64,000 nt of DNA from Hansfordia pulvinata (taxonomy: Eukaryota > Ascomycota > Sordariomycetes > Xylariales): NCBI GenBank assembly GCA_006538405.1, contig BJKQ01000002.1, forward strand, positions 434,001 to 498,000, read 5' to 3'. Under the pieces are notes generated by a model. That model saw only the letters and a program-made list of their open reading frames with translations, was not told the origin of the DNA and searched no databases. This document shows, one piece after another, positions 23,244 to 36,471 of the stretch (positions are counted from its first letter, which is position 1; every line of letters starts with the position of its first letter). The translations under genes and the position numbers were made by a program.

Positions 23244-25911
23244 TTAGTACACGCTCTCTTCGTCGACACCCTGCGAAATCATCGAGGGAGTCGATACGTT
23301 GGATGACGCCTCGACGTCATCTACGTAGCCCATGAGGGCCTGAGAGTGAAGGCGGAAAGCCTCGCCCATGAGCCGGGTGATGCTGTTCCACAGAGTTAGC
23401 AGGATATTCTCCAAAAGACAGTGGGGAATTGTCATGACTTACCCCCATACAACGACCTCGTCCAGCATGGAGCCCCACAGCTCGGCAACGTGCGAGCTAA
23501 GCTGGCGCTGGTCGAGCTCCTCTGAGTCGAACAGTTGGCGGACCTTGTTGTACATGGCGATCTCTTCCTCAGATGCGGTTTCCTCGTCATGTTCCAGACG
23601 GTACAGCCACAGCGTAAGAATGATCATCTGGTCCATGCCACACAGGGGGTGCTCAATGCTCCAGTTGGTGGGCGACGTCCGGGCAACCCAGCGGACACCC
23701 TGGCGAACAGCCGTCTCCAGGCATCCAAAGCATTCCTGGATCACCTTGACCATCTCGCTCGAGCGCTTAACTCGGTCGCGGGCGTTCGACATGGCCGCGG
23801 CAACCTCGTACGGGTCGTGGTATCGGAGAGCCTCCTGGACGGCCTTGAGATCGACCTCAAGGCGGGCGTGGGCATTGCGAGCCATGGCCTTGGCGTTGAA
23901 AATGAGAGGGTGGTGTCCATCGTGCGGGGCGGCCAGAGGCACGGCATCCGCCTCAGGCTCACAAAGAGCGACCGACTTCTCCCAGGTCTCCAGCGCCAGT
24001 CTGAGCTTATGCTCGGTGACAACGTCCTGCAAAGCTTCGGGGCTGCGCTTGTGGTACCAAACTTCGAGGAACAAGGCATTGATCATGACACGGGTGGCGA
24101 AGGCGCTATATTTCAGGGTGTTACCCTGAAACAGGTTCTCGTGGGCTTCCAGGAAGGTGACTTCCCGAGGAGCAGCCTTGAGAGTCTCTTGCCAGGCAGC
24201 CTCGTCAGTGGCCTTCGAGTTCCAAAGGCTCTCCGAGGACGGGAGTTGCAGGTCCTCAAACTCATTGAAGCTGATGGCGGGAGTGTGGTTGTAAGACAGG
24301 GTCAGGGTTCCGAAGAAGATGTAGACCGCGTAGTACGTGCGGCGGCAGCCCTCATCCTCTACCCACTCGGAGCGAGTCGGGGCCACGCCGTCGCGACCGT
24401 CCTGGCGCAGTTTCAGCTCGTAACGGTTGCCGGCTACCATGTTGGCAAGAAGACTCTTGATAGAGCAAGCCCATTCGAGGCCCTTGGGGTCACCACTCCA
24501 GCTGGCGAAAACCATGTTGAGGAGCGAACTCTGCATGGTCCACAGAGGACACTTGCGAGAGCTGAAGTTCTCCTTGTTTTGGAGGAACATGTTCACCAGG
24601 ACCTTGGATCCAATGTGGAGCATGTACGCTTGGTCCTGCTCGAAGGCGTAGAGCGCGCCGATGGACAGCACAGCCAGCAGCAAGGCCGGGGACACCTCCG
24701 TCGTGTTGAACGATGATGGGTGGAGGAAGGGCAGGTGGTGGTGGAAAAGTCCGAAGTACGTGTTCAGGTAACGGTTCAACATGTCGAGATTGGGAACGCG
24801 GAACCCTTCCGGGATAGCTCGCTCCGTGTCATGCGCGCGAATGTTGTCCAGTATCCTGTTGCGTTCGTCGTCGTTTAGAACCTGAGGGGCCTTGAAACCA
24901 GCCTGGTGTGGATAGGTCAGTTGGATGCGCAAGGGCGGAGAAGGCTGGGGAATGGCGGCTCGATGCGTGTCCGAAGAACGGCGAGGCAGTGGATCGAACT
25001 CGCACGCAGGTGGCGGCGCGAACTGAAGCAAAGTCAAGCCTTTGCAGGCCGCGCCGAGGCCGTCCGAAAGCGTTGGGCGGAGGAAGCCGGGATCATGGGA
25101 GCTTAGAGCAGTACTTACAGATGAGAAAGAGGGGAAGGACTTGGGCTCAGCAGGCGATGGCTGTTGCAACAATGTGTTCCAGGTTCCGACGCGGCCACTG
25201 GCGGAATGAGCAGGCAGACCAGGCGAAGGATATGAGCCGGCAGCGTCTAGAGACGTGGCGCTGGAGGAGAAGGGCATGGACGGGCTGGGGGTCTCGAAAG
25301 GGCTGTCGCCGTCGCGCATCGCGGCGGTAGCCTTGTGGTGGAAGTCTGCGACGACCATGGCGGCGTGCTCAATGTCGAAGACCCCGTCTCCGCTGTTCTC
25401 GATCTGCTCGCTCAGGGTTGACGTGTCGAGGGGAAGCCCAGACTTGGCGGTACCGCTGACGTTGCGAGCCTTGGGGCCGGCGCGACGCTTGCCATCACTG
25501 TGCAGAGGGACGCCGCCATCTTTGGCGTGAACGGTGCGGTCATGGCGGAGGAGAAGGTCGCGGCGAACAAAGGTACTCCTGCACTTCATACATTTGAACG
25601 GGCGCTCCTTGGTGTCTGTGGTGGTGTTAGTGGCCCGCAGGCGGCCGGGGACGAAGAGGGGCTGAAAAAGGTTTATCGGCGCGTCTCCAAGATAGAGTTC
25701 GCGGGATGGGGGGTGGCAGAGGGGCTCGCAAGGAGGGGAGAAGAGGGGATGTAGCAGGTATAGACATACGTGATCTTTCGTGACGGCTCCGGTGCTCACT
25801 CCTGCTGAAGGCGCGCGAGCAGAATTGGCATTTGTATTTCCTTTCCGGTGCAACTGCGCCCTTTCCAGGGACGTCTGCGGCTGGCAAAGCAGCCACACTT
25901 GCGGCGGGCAT
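23244..25911 (-). CDS. Zn-finger transcription factor: two C2H2 fingers plus fungal_trans domain
   Basis: 785 residues from four exons: 25911-25770, 25615-25119, 25022-23443, 23382-23244. Introns: 154 nt (GTATGT...CACAG), 96 nt (GTAAGT...TTCAG, a multiple of three without a stop, so easily missed) and 60 nt (GTAAGT, GCTAAC, AACAG). Finger 1 is C28-x2-C31-x12-H44-x3-H48. The linker is TKERPF. Finger 2 is C56-x2-C59-x12-H72-x4-H77. The His48 codon is split by intron 1, so only the spliced message makes a complete finger. From about residue 260 the protein matches the fungal-specific transcription factor middle domain (YFGLFHHHLPFLHPSSF, LLLAVLSIGALYA, CRRTYYAVYIF). It is a nuclear DNA-binding regulator; target genes unknown. 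The ATG at 25911 is just upstream of finger 1 and leaves 27 residues before its first Cys. Confidence 0.92.
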
Positions 25912-28900
25912 TTTGGAGATGTGTGGAAGTTGGTTTTGGCGTAGGTGTTTCTTGTCTCTTTGAAAGCTCCGGTTGACGGGCTACTGTACTGCTGCGGCTT
26001 GCGACGTAGACGGGGCAAGCAGGCAGGCAGACACACAAGAGACTGTGCTGGACGAAGGTTGTTGTTGTTGTCGCAGCCTGGTCTCGCAAAAACTGGAAGG
26101 TCCTCTTGTGATGATCAAGGCAGACGGACGGGACGGATGGTTGAAATCGTCGGGTCGGGTCTGGGCTTGTGTGGCGATCTGGTCGGGGTAGGTCGGTCCT
26201 CGCTTCTCTCGCTCTCACACGCTCTCGCGCCGCGCTCCCGTGGGCTTTAAAGTGTGTCTTGATGACTGGACTGGACGTAGTGGATCATTGGTATTATTCG
26301 CGTACTCATGGGATGCTGTGTGGTGTGTTTGGGAGGCCAAGGCCGGGCGGGGGAAGCCGACTCTCAATACGCTGCAGGTATCTGAGAGGGAGGTCGTCGT
26401 CGATGCGTCGCGCAGGGCGGACTAGACGGACGGCGTGGTGGGCGGTGTGTGGTGGGTGGTGAGGTGGTCTGGGAAATAACAAGAAGTGAAGCAGGTAGGT
26501 GGGTAGGGAGCTGGAAGGTGGGCGGCGGATCTATGTATGTATGTATTCTGGCGGGCAGACAGGACGGGAGGAGCTGCTGGAGCGGGAGGTACGGGTGCGG
26601 GTGCGGGCTGCTTTGCGCTGAGTTGACTGGTGCTACGCGGCAGGACAGGTGCGCTGGCGGCCGGCTGGAAAAAAAGAAGAGAAGGCGGGGGATTCGACTT
26701 GGGGGGGATGCCGGGAGTCAGTGAGCCCGCCCGTGAGGAGGGGAACGACAGACGGCAACCCGTTGGTCCAGCGGGCGCGGCCGAGCCAGGCGTACCGCGT
26801 CGCGTACCTCGAGGCTGCGCTGTGCTGCCACGGTACGCCGCGAAGGTCGACGAGACCAGCGCTAGGCTGGTAGATGAGTCAGAAGCGGAGTACTCGAGAC
26901 CTGCTTTCTTCGGTACCCTCATCCCTGACCTCCGACGGGGTGAAAGCACGGTACTTCCATTAACCCCATGATTGGAACCTGGCTCCCGCCCAGCCAGCAG
27001 ACCCGGGGGTACTACGAGCAATGCTCCAGGGCTAGGGGCTGACCTAGGGGTGGGGAAGGGGGGGGGGTGGTATCCATGGCCGCCGCGTGCTGGCCGGGTC
27101 TCTTGGGAAGAGGGGGGGGGGGGGGCGTGTCGCCCTCTTCCTAGGCCCACGGGTTTTAGGTACCTGTTTTGAACACTACAGCTTGCTATCCAGCTGCCGT
27201 ACAGGAGACCTGAAGACGCCAACACCCATTACACCCCTTGGTAAGCCCGTCCATCTCGTACTGTACACTTCGCGCCCTCAATCAAGCCCTCCCATCCGCG
27301 TCGTCGACTTGCGGGCGTACTCCCAAGCCCCTCACCAACACCCCTTGCTGGGAGTTCCCCTCCAGCTCCCGCCCGCCCCAAAATACGATGCACGGAAACA
27401 CTTACACTCGCAGGGCTTGGCCTGCTATCACCCGCTGTCTCCCGTCGGTCAGTGTGGCCCCACGCGCCCGTTCCAGAAGAGAGCGCTGCTGGCACGACCG
27501 CGGGTCGTCAAAGCCAATCGGCGGGCGACGGCGGGTTCAATCCAGGTCTAACCTGGGAGCCACCAGTCGGTAGGTGTAAAGGGTGCTGTTGACCCGTGCA
27601 AGCCACCCAGCAACCTCGATTGAATCCTCGATTCTAGAAGATGGGCAATTTGATGGCGGTCAAGCAAACTGTTCAGGTCAGGGCAAGTTTGGGTGGTCAA
27701 CACTCGCTGACGGGCGCACTCAGGGGTGCTCCTGGTTCCTGCCGTATGATCATGTTAATTGCCATGCTCGAGAGAGTCCTCTCCAAGTAGCCGTCATCGC
27801 GACGAGGTGCGAGTGCTCACCCCCTCTGTAAGGCGCGTCGCGTTACTCTAGCAGGCGGGTGCCATCGCGCCAGGTCCCGAAGTATCTACACTGCGGAGTG
27901 CAATTCAAGAGACGAGCTGTTTTAGGGTGGTTGCAATGGAGCCTCCCAGCGAGTGGTCAGCTCTGAATGCCTCCCTGTGGAGGGGCAGATTAGCTAGCGA
28001 GCCAAGTACAGCCGACTTGCGTTCTAGTGGGAGGTGGGAAGTGGGAGGCCCGCTGAGCAAATACCTGAGCAAACCATTCTCGGGTTGGACGGGCCGCAGC
28101 GGGCGCCGTAGCCACAAGAGCGTGTACGAGTACTCGGACGCATCCCGGGCAGCATGCCACGCCGCCGCCCAAGAAATGGCCAGACAAAGGAGGGGGTCGG
28201 GTCCCACGGCGGGGCAGGGCACGCACGCACCGGGAATGACAATGTAACTTCACGTACGGAGCAGTCCGAGAGGCCGAGTGAGCATCGGACGAGGGCGAAA
28301 TGAGGGAGGGAGGGCGAGGGGCCTACGGGGCCTAAGGCGAAAGGCGAACCAAGCCAGGCGAACGCAGCCACACGCGGTGACTCGACCCAAGGCTCAGCAA
28401 GTAGGCCGCCCGCCCTTGAGCGTGCCGAGCGACAGCGACTGGTCCGGACTGGGGCGAGCGAGCCACAGTGGGGGGGGGGGGGGTCGGGTGCGTGCGTCGC
28501 GCACAGGCGACATCCCTGGGCCCCCCTTTGTGTCTTTGGCTGGTGAGTGGCCAGCAGCCAAGGTGGGACATTGGGCGGGTTCAAACGATGCGATGCGATG
28601 CGATGCGCCTGGCACGGCGGGAGGGCTTTGGCGAGGACTCGGGCAGATGGGACTGGTTTGGCTGAGGCTAGTCGCGCCAGCACACGACCTGCCGAGGGTA
28701 CGATGTGGCCCGCCGTGACCGAGACGGGCTGAACGGCGCGGCGGTCATGGAATTATGCGTTTAATATCGCCAACATCGACCGGCCCCATCGCATCTATTG
28801 CTGGTGGTCGCTCTCGTGTCTGTAGGTGCTTTTGTCTCTTTGCGCATGTCCCCGGCTCTGGTGGTATTGTGGTGCTTGCAGCGCTCGTAGTGCTCGCCGT

Positions 28901-31900
28901 CATCGTCGTCTTCTTTTTCGTCGGTGGCACCGGTCAAGCGACGGCCCCAGCCCAGCATGAAGCCCGAAGGATGCTGGCCACGAGGATGGCGCAGTTGTTG
29001 CTGCGTGTTGTGTAGTGCTCAGTGGGTGTCTGTCATCAACTTTGCTGGTTGCTCGAGACAGTGGAGGTTGGCTCAGATCGAAGACATCAATCCCAAGCGC
29101 CCATTGGGGAAAAGCCCGCTGGAGAGGCCGCGGGACCTACCCGTTCGCGTGGAGGTATCTGTACCTCGAGCTAGGGCAGATAACACTGATGAGTCTCCAG
29201 AGAGACTGGTCGGAAGTACGTAGACTTTCCTGTCTAACTCGATTTAGCTGGGCTGCTGGCCCGCCGGCCGCCAGTGTCCCCTCTGGGACATGGAGCAGGA
29301 AGGCGTTGTCCCCCACTGGCACGAGAACGACCGGCACCTGCCCTCGCCCTCCGAGCCACTCCGAGTGAGAGTAGCGATACTTCCAGAGAACCTACAGAAG
29401 ACGCAAAAATGACTGCCCGCGTCGCCCCGTAGTGGGTGTCGTTGCGGTCGCCCCCATGCTCGCATGAGTACCCCTCGCGCGCCAGGCCTCCCGATCGCCC
29501 AAAGCCCGCTCACGACGCGGCCCGCTGCGCATGCATTGGCCAGCCTGAGGACCTGCAGGGCGACGGCAGTAGCCCAGCTGTACCAGTTACCTACTTGCGG
29601 GCGGGCACCTCTCGGGGCTTCCGCGTTCATTGATGTTGGTCAATTCTTGCAGCGCAGCACCGAGCAGAGCATCGCCCTGGATCGCACCACCAGCTGGCAT
29701 CACACCACAGCTTCCCCCCTCCCGCCATCCCACACGCCCGCGACACCACCACCACGCGCTCCCACATCCAATCTCACACAGTGCGCCCCCCTCCCCCCCC
29801 CCTCCATACAAGCCGCTCGCTCCCACTCTACGAGTACAGTACGAGACGAGGGCCGCTCAGAGGTACCCGGACCAACCCACCGGCCAGCACCACTATCTAC
29901 GGAGTGTGATCGTGTCTTGGTGACGGCCAGCCCCTGCTTAGCCCGACAACCCTCACCGGCCGGCCGGGATCAGATTGCTATCTGCCCCTCCTCACGATCC
30001 TTCCAAGAACAAGACCAAGGCCCACCTACCCACCTGGCTGGGCTGATGGGTGCGGAGTGCTCAAAGGTCGGATGGCCACAGTCAGTCGGTCCCACGACAC
30101 TTTGGTCAGTTACGACTAGGTACTTCCATTGCCCAGCTTGGTCGCCGCTGGACCCGCCGTTCTGACGCCCATTTTCCTTCTTCTTTGCAAGCCGCCTGAT
30201 TTCCACTTCCCGCGCAAAAGAGGTGGTGCCCCTCGCTCATTAACAGCAGCCAACTATGAGGTATAATTCCCGTCTCTGCGTTCTTTCTCCGTTCAACCCA
30301 TCCGGGCAATACCAGGTCGGCGAGTTCCTTCTCATGCTCCCATGGCCATGCGCCGGCGTCCTGTCGATTGGCTGCAGCAGTTCCATTACCTCCCACCCTG
30401 GCCGGCGACCCGAACGGAGCATGCAAGTCTCACCTGCAGGCCAGGCATCTGTGCTCGTACCTTTGCTGCTTGACTGGACTGCGCCGGATCGGGAGTTTGT
30501 GCAGGCCGCAGCAGAGGCGCATCCTGCCGGATCAATAGGCAGGGCCAAGTGCCATGTGCGACGAATGCTTGGCTGTTCGGTCTGAACCAGCCGGGTGTCT
30601 GGAGGCCCGCCCACACCCGCTGGGGCCGACACGCGACGGGTCGGCCAAGTCGCCTCCAGGCGCAAAAGCGCGCGTGCGATGGCGATGGGGCAGGCCTTGG
30701 CTTGGATGCTGCGGAGCGAGCACCTCTCCAGCTACGAGTACTCGTGCCTACACGTCAGCCAGACACCACACTGGCTGTGCGGCGCGGCGCGGCGCGGCAC
30801 GGTGCAGCGCGGTGCAGCGCTGTATCCGTGCGCGTACCGTGCTTGTCAGCATCATCACCTCATCCAGCCAGTGGCACAGCCGAAATAGATGGCCTCACCA
30901 CAGCCACCCATCGGTCGATGGTCGGGGTTGGGCGCCCGAAATAGCTGGACGCCCGCCTGACGAGTCTGAGAAGACTCGCCCACCTCCGAGGCCCACCGCC
31001 GCCGCCGCCTAAGGGTCAGTCAACCGCAATTCGCCGACTCCTTATGCGACCGGACGGGGCATCTTGCATCTCGCCGCACCCCAACTGCCACTGGAATCCG
31101 GGGTTGGGTCTGCAGCCGTGTGGCACTGGATCTCGACGTTTGATGTTGCGCGCGCTGATTGACACCACGTATCGGTCATCCGCGGTGGCGATTTGGTCGT
31201 CGAGGTCGCGTTGGATGATGCAGGGTGGCTTTGCGCCTTGCTTGCATCGCGATTCGTGCCCGCCCTGGGTCGCGTGCCCTCCCCTACCTCGCCCGTCTCC
31301 CTCGTGCTCTCCAGCGCCCCTGCGCGTGGCCTCGTCGACTTCTTCGGCGCGTGTCTTCTTCTGGACGCGGGGCTGCTGATGCTCGTCCGCGCAGCGGCTA
31401 GGTGCCACAGCGCCGTCGATTCGATAGTGGCAGCCCCCCCGCTCGTCTTCCCATACAGGCGCGCCTAGCCCATCCCAGCCCGACTCGTGCCCTGTGCCGG
31501 CCCTTGCGCGGCGGGCAGTCGTTACGTCAGAGGGGCTCTCGTCATAACTTATTAGGCATCTGATATAGCCAGGTAGCGAGTTAGGTGACGAACAGTTCGC
31601 CGGAACATCTGGGTATAGCCGGGCCTGGTTCTTCTCCAGCGTGCTGGGCTCACCCCCTCCTTTCAGGAACCATCGCAACCTGACATCGGCCGGGCCAGGC
31701 AGGGAGACCAAACCGCTGCGCAGCCCTGCCCCACGCTCTGAGCGCGCGCCGGGTCCTCGTACTCGGTGGAAGAGAGTCATGCCTCGCCGTGGCTCTGGGG
31801 TCGACTTGGGAGTATCGTGTCATCACATGAGGGGTCGAGGCGGCTAGGTGATCCGGGCACACACAAAAGCCAACGCCCGTCAGCTGTTTGATTACTTCCA

Positions 31901-34900
31901 GAGAGTGATCAACAGTCGGCGGGGAAGGGTGGGGGGGGCGGTTGCGGTTGTCCTTCCCTTTGACGCGCTCAGAAGGGAGTGGATGGAAGGGGGGGGGGGG
32001 GGGGGGGGAGCACACGGCGGCGGCTGTTCGCCCCCACTACATGACCGAGCCACCTGCAACGCAACCCCAGGTTTTTTTTTTTGTCGTGTTTTACTACGCC
32101 CGCTCATGTACGATGCCTACGAGCTCCTCCGTACATATGCGCATGCGTGGGAACGGATCCCCCCCTCCGCCCCCCATACCTTGCGCAAACCGCTTATGAC
32201 CCCCCGGCCCTTGCTCAGATAGAAATACTCTATCTCACTATACCTTGGCGTTCTACATCGCCCTTCACTCGCTGATCCTCCGAGGCTGCCCACCCACATT
32301 AGGTACCTAGGTAAGTATGCTGCGTACAAACAGTGAGATTGAAAGAGACAGAGTGAGGGGTCGTAGTAGTGAGGGGTCCTGCGCGCCACGGGATGCCGAA
32401 AGAAAAACCTAATCGGCCGCGACTGACTAGAGTTCGGAGACTAGCAATGGGCAGAGCCGGGGGTGGATGGAGGGGCGTCCTGTTGGCAAGGGCAGACGGA
32501 GAGGGAAGGGAGGAGAGGGAGGGAGGGGGAGGGGGAGGGGAGGGGCCCTCCGGCCGGCCGTGTCTGCGTCCGTCTTGGGGGGGTTTTTCCGTCCGAGGAT
32601 GGTGTGGAGGGGCATGTGATGACGGCCGTCGACGCGTCTTCCTTCTCGCCAGTCAAGGGAGGGAGCGGGAGGGGGCCAGATGCAACACAAAGCAAAGCAA
32701 AGCACAGGGCCACGGCAAAGCAAGCAGAAAGTAGGTACCTGCCCGGCCCTCCGCGGGCATTCGTGCCATTTCCCAGGTCAGAGACACTGGAGCGCGGCGC
32801 GCACATCATCATCATGGGCTGCCTGTCCCCTTCGGCCTTCGGGTCTTGCGAGTGTGATGGGCGTGTGCGCGGCAGGCAGGTCAGGCCGGGCCTTGCCCTG
32901 TCGCAGAGCATGCCAGTCTATAGTGCGGGCAGATGAATCATAATAACGGCCAGGCTGTGGCCCCAGCCTGAGCGGGAGAGGTGGGGGTGGTCCCGGGCGA
33001 GGCCCTCCGTCCGTACGGAGCCACGGTACGCGAGATGATGAAAACGAACCGATGCCGCCGTACCAATGCCACGGAGCCTTGCTGCTGCTGCTGCTGCTTC
33101 TGCCCGTACTGCCGAGCCGCGGCTGGTGGACGAGGTGGTTGAGAATTCATCCATGGGCGGCCCCCGGCCGCGGACCCTTAATTATCGTCATGCCTGCCGC
33201 TCTCCGTAAGGCCGGTCGGTCGACCCATTGTAATGTAATTGATTGTGGCCTCAATGAACCCTTGCCATTCCTGCGTCTGGGTTTTCCCCTTCCCTGGTGC
33301 CCGTGCCCTTGTACGCGCACGAGTACGAGTACACTCGGTCCTCAGAATGGGCCGGATGTGTTGGTGAGCCGGTTGAACAGCTGAACTGATCCCCCCGCGC
33401 AGTCGAGCCATCATGACCAGTCTGTTCGCGGCGACATCATAAGGGCTACCCCTCATCCTTCCCGTCGTCTCCGAGGACATGGCGCGGCCACCAGCGCCAG
33501 CGCCCGGCTCCTGCGTTGCGGGGAAGAGGGCCAGGCTTGAGAAAGGCCCGGCTCGGCGTAAGGTGCACTGCGCACTCGCATCGTGTACTCGTACTCTTTG
33601 AGTAGTCGCAAACTCACCCCTCCCGATGCGTCGCGCGACCGAGCGGGTCGAGCGAGCCACGAGACCTTTGTGGGAGGGGTCTGCTATCGCCGTGCTCCGC
33701 AAGCCTCGCGCTGCCCCTCGGGACCCCCCCCCCTCCCCTCAGGTACCTAATGAGGAACGATCAATGCCACCTGCCTGTTATTCACGAGTGGTGCTGATAC
33801 GAGTACACCATCCCAGAGACCCCTCGTCAAACAAGGTGTCGAGTTGTCTGTTGTCGCCCGCCTTGTGGTCCAGGCGGGGTCTCTCATACGGGGAGCATTG
33901 TTGAGGCAGGCAGCTGGATAGCTAATAATAATGAGAGGAACGGGGTCTTTCTTGCCTCTCGCGCGTTCAGTGATCTTTTCTTAGCAAGATTGACCTGTCT
34001 CGTCTTGCCTCGACCGGGCCTTGGTTGGCCTTGCCTGCAGGGTTGCCTTGGGTGGCCTTCGTCTCGCCTCGCCTCGCCTCCTTTCACTCGCCTCAAACAG
34101 GGCGGGCAGTGGTCCGTGGGTGGTCCCGGTACAGGGCGTGCGTAATTAATAGCAGGGTCAGCTAATGAGCAAAACTCGAATTGGATGTCGCTGGCGGCGG
34201 AAAGTCGGGTCGGTCGACAACACAGTGTCTGCATGGAGATGACCGTACGGTAAGATTACCAGGCCAACCGTGCCGACCGTGCCAACGGAGGCACGGAGGC
34301 ACGAGTACTCGCAGGAAAGAGTACCTACACGTACGCTACCCACAAGGCCGCGGCCATCTCTCGAACGGGCAGCCGTTCCACCCGACTAGTGGGCGGGAGG
34401 GGAAATCCGGCGTCCCTAGTCGAGGTCTGGCAAGTGGGCTGGTCAGGGCGGCGAACCCCCTTTCTGGTGCGAGAGTGATGGCCCCGTAGCCCCTCACCAG
34501 CTCTCCATCAGAGCTGCCATGCACCAAGGCCCGCCCGGTGGGTGTCTTTTAAGAGCTTGCTTCTTCGAGCTCCGCAGCACTCGACCTTGCGGCCGGCGGC
34601 GGTGCTGGCGTGGCTGGGTCTTGTCCGTCACCGTCTCGTTTCCGGGCAGCCCCTCGCCCGAGGAAGCACAAGGACCCCACCAGTGCAAGCAAGACGGGGG
34701 ACGGTGAGGATATCGTGACCGTTGTGCGGTGAGGCCCCAGCAACAGTCTGCTAATGCACGCGAGCCCGAGACGGCTGCTGGTGGGGGCTGCGAACAGGCG
34801 GTAGCAAGATGGTGCGAGTGAGCGAGCACGGCGAAGGAGACCCGGTGGCCCGCTGGAGAGCGCGCGCCGCGTTAGCTTTTAGCAGTCGTCGCCATCTCGT

Positions 34901-36419
34901 ACGGTGGTACGGTGGTGGGTGGGTGGGCGCAAGATGATGAATGATGGGTTGTCGGGCCGGGACGGGCGCGCTCGCGAGGGGGGGTCAATCAAAAGGTGGG
35001 CGGAAGAAGAAAGTCGCAAGCGCAGGCCCCTGTCGCGCAACCAAAAAGAAGGACGTCCCCGTCGGGGCGCGGTGCGCGTCCTGGGCTGGCAACATTGGAT
35101 AAGGCAAGAGGATTCCACATGCCACACGCAGGGAGGTCGTGGATGCCTCACTTGGGTGCGTAATGTGCTCCTGTGCTCATACGAGGCTCCGGAGAGCCAG
35201 TGGGAGGCCGCGACATCCAATGCCTACAAGTGGATGTAGACATCATCCATTGCAGCCCGGAAGGTCAGGTGGTCAGGTACGACCAGATGCCCCAGGTTCT
35301 GGACAAGTACTCGTACCGCGAGAGGCACCCAACCCAGCTGGTGCGGCATGGGAGGTGGGGTGGCTGAGGTGGTACGGTGGGTAGGTGTCTGTCTTCCAGC
35401 AGTGCACCCTTTGCTGCGTCGAGCTGGTGGGGAAGCCAGTGCGAGTACATCTGCCGTGAGCTCCGTGCCGGTATCTGCCGCTGGAGCTTCACGGCGGTCA
35501 TTGGGCACAGATAGGAGAGAGGGGTACTGGCGCAAGCAGCTTTGTGGCTGTACTTCCGAATGGGGACTTTGGAGCACTCGTACCAGCACTCGTAAAGCTG
35601 GAGCTTGTTCCTGATCGGCCAGGCAGCTCTACCCCGCCAGCAAGATCGACGGCTTCCAAGCTGGTGGGCTCTGGAGTGCATGAACCTTCTTGAAATTGCG
35701 GATCCCCGTCAAGGTGAAGGTGACCTGCCCTTGGGAGGTGAACGCCGCTGCCAGCCAGGTACGGGGGACATTCCGAACGCGAGGTGGTCGTTGGCCTTGG
35801 ATACGCGTACTCCCACCTCCCCGCCCACCACCAGACCCCAACAGCAGTCATGGAAATGCCTCCCATTCCCACCGCTGAAGGGGCAGCCTTCATCTATTCA
35901 GATGCCCGCGGGACATGACGCTGGCTTGCTGGCTGCTCGGGTCCGGAGCAGACTCATGGCGCACTCACCCATGAAGCCAGCGTACATGTATCGTCATCTC
36001 GATCCGGGGGACTGGCGTTCCTGAACGAACGCCACGGCGCGCCGCCTCAGCTGGCCCTCGTCAGCAGCCGAGGATGGCCCTGTGCACCCCTCCATCGCAT
36101 GCCCCCCTCCGACTAGACGTAGGAATCCCTCCAATAACTACTCGTAACTACCTAATGTATGTATCTGTCTGAGGCACCTCTTCATCCCTTCTCAGCGTTC
36201 ACTGTAGATATCTTCACTTGCCTTGCGAGGGCTGGGTCGCGCGGATGCATGTGCTTCTGCTGGTGCTTGCGCTGGTGCGCGTGCATTGGACCCAGTGCAA
36301 GCCGTCGATTTGATAGGTGCGGCGTCTATCAGTGCACGGGCAGTCTATCAGTGCACAGGGTCGGGGCGGTCCCGGATGCTCTTCCACGTGCTTTAGATCG
36401 ACTTCCAGAAAAACTCCCC

Positions 36420-36471
36420 AGCTCCAGCTCCAGCTCCAGCTCCAGCTCCAGTCACTCCAGCAGCTCCAGGC
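36420..36471. repeat. (CAGCTC)n hexamer repeat
   Basis: Five to six CAGCTC units followed by degenerate CTCCAG copies. Confidence 0.9.

Noticed and set aside
28755..29015. Possible small membrane protein
   Set aside because: The hydrophobic stretch comes from GTC/GTG-rich sequence in one frame; the opposite frame is equally open and there is no other support.
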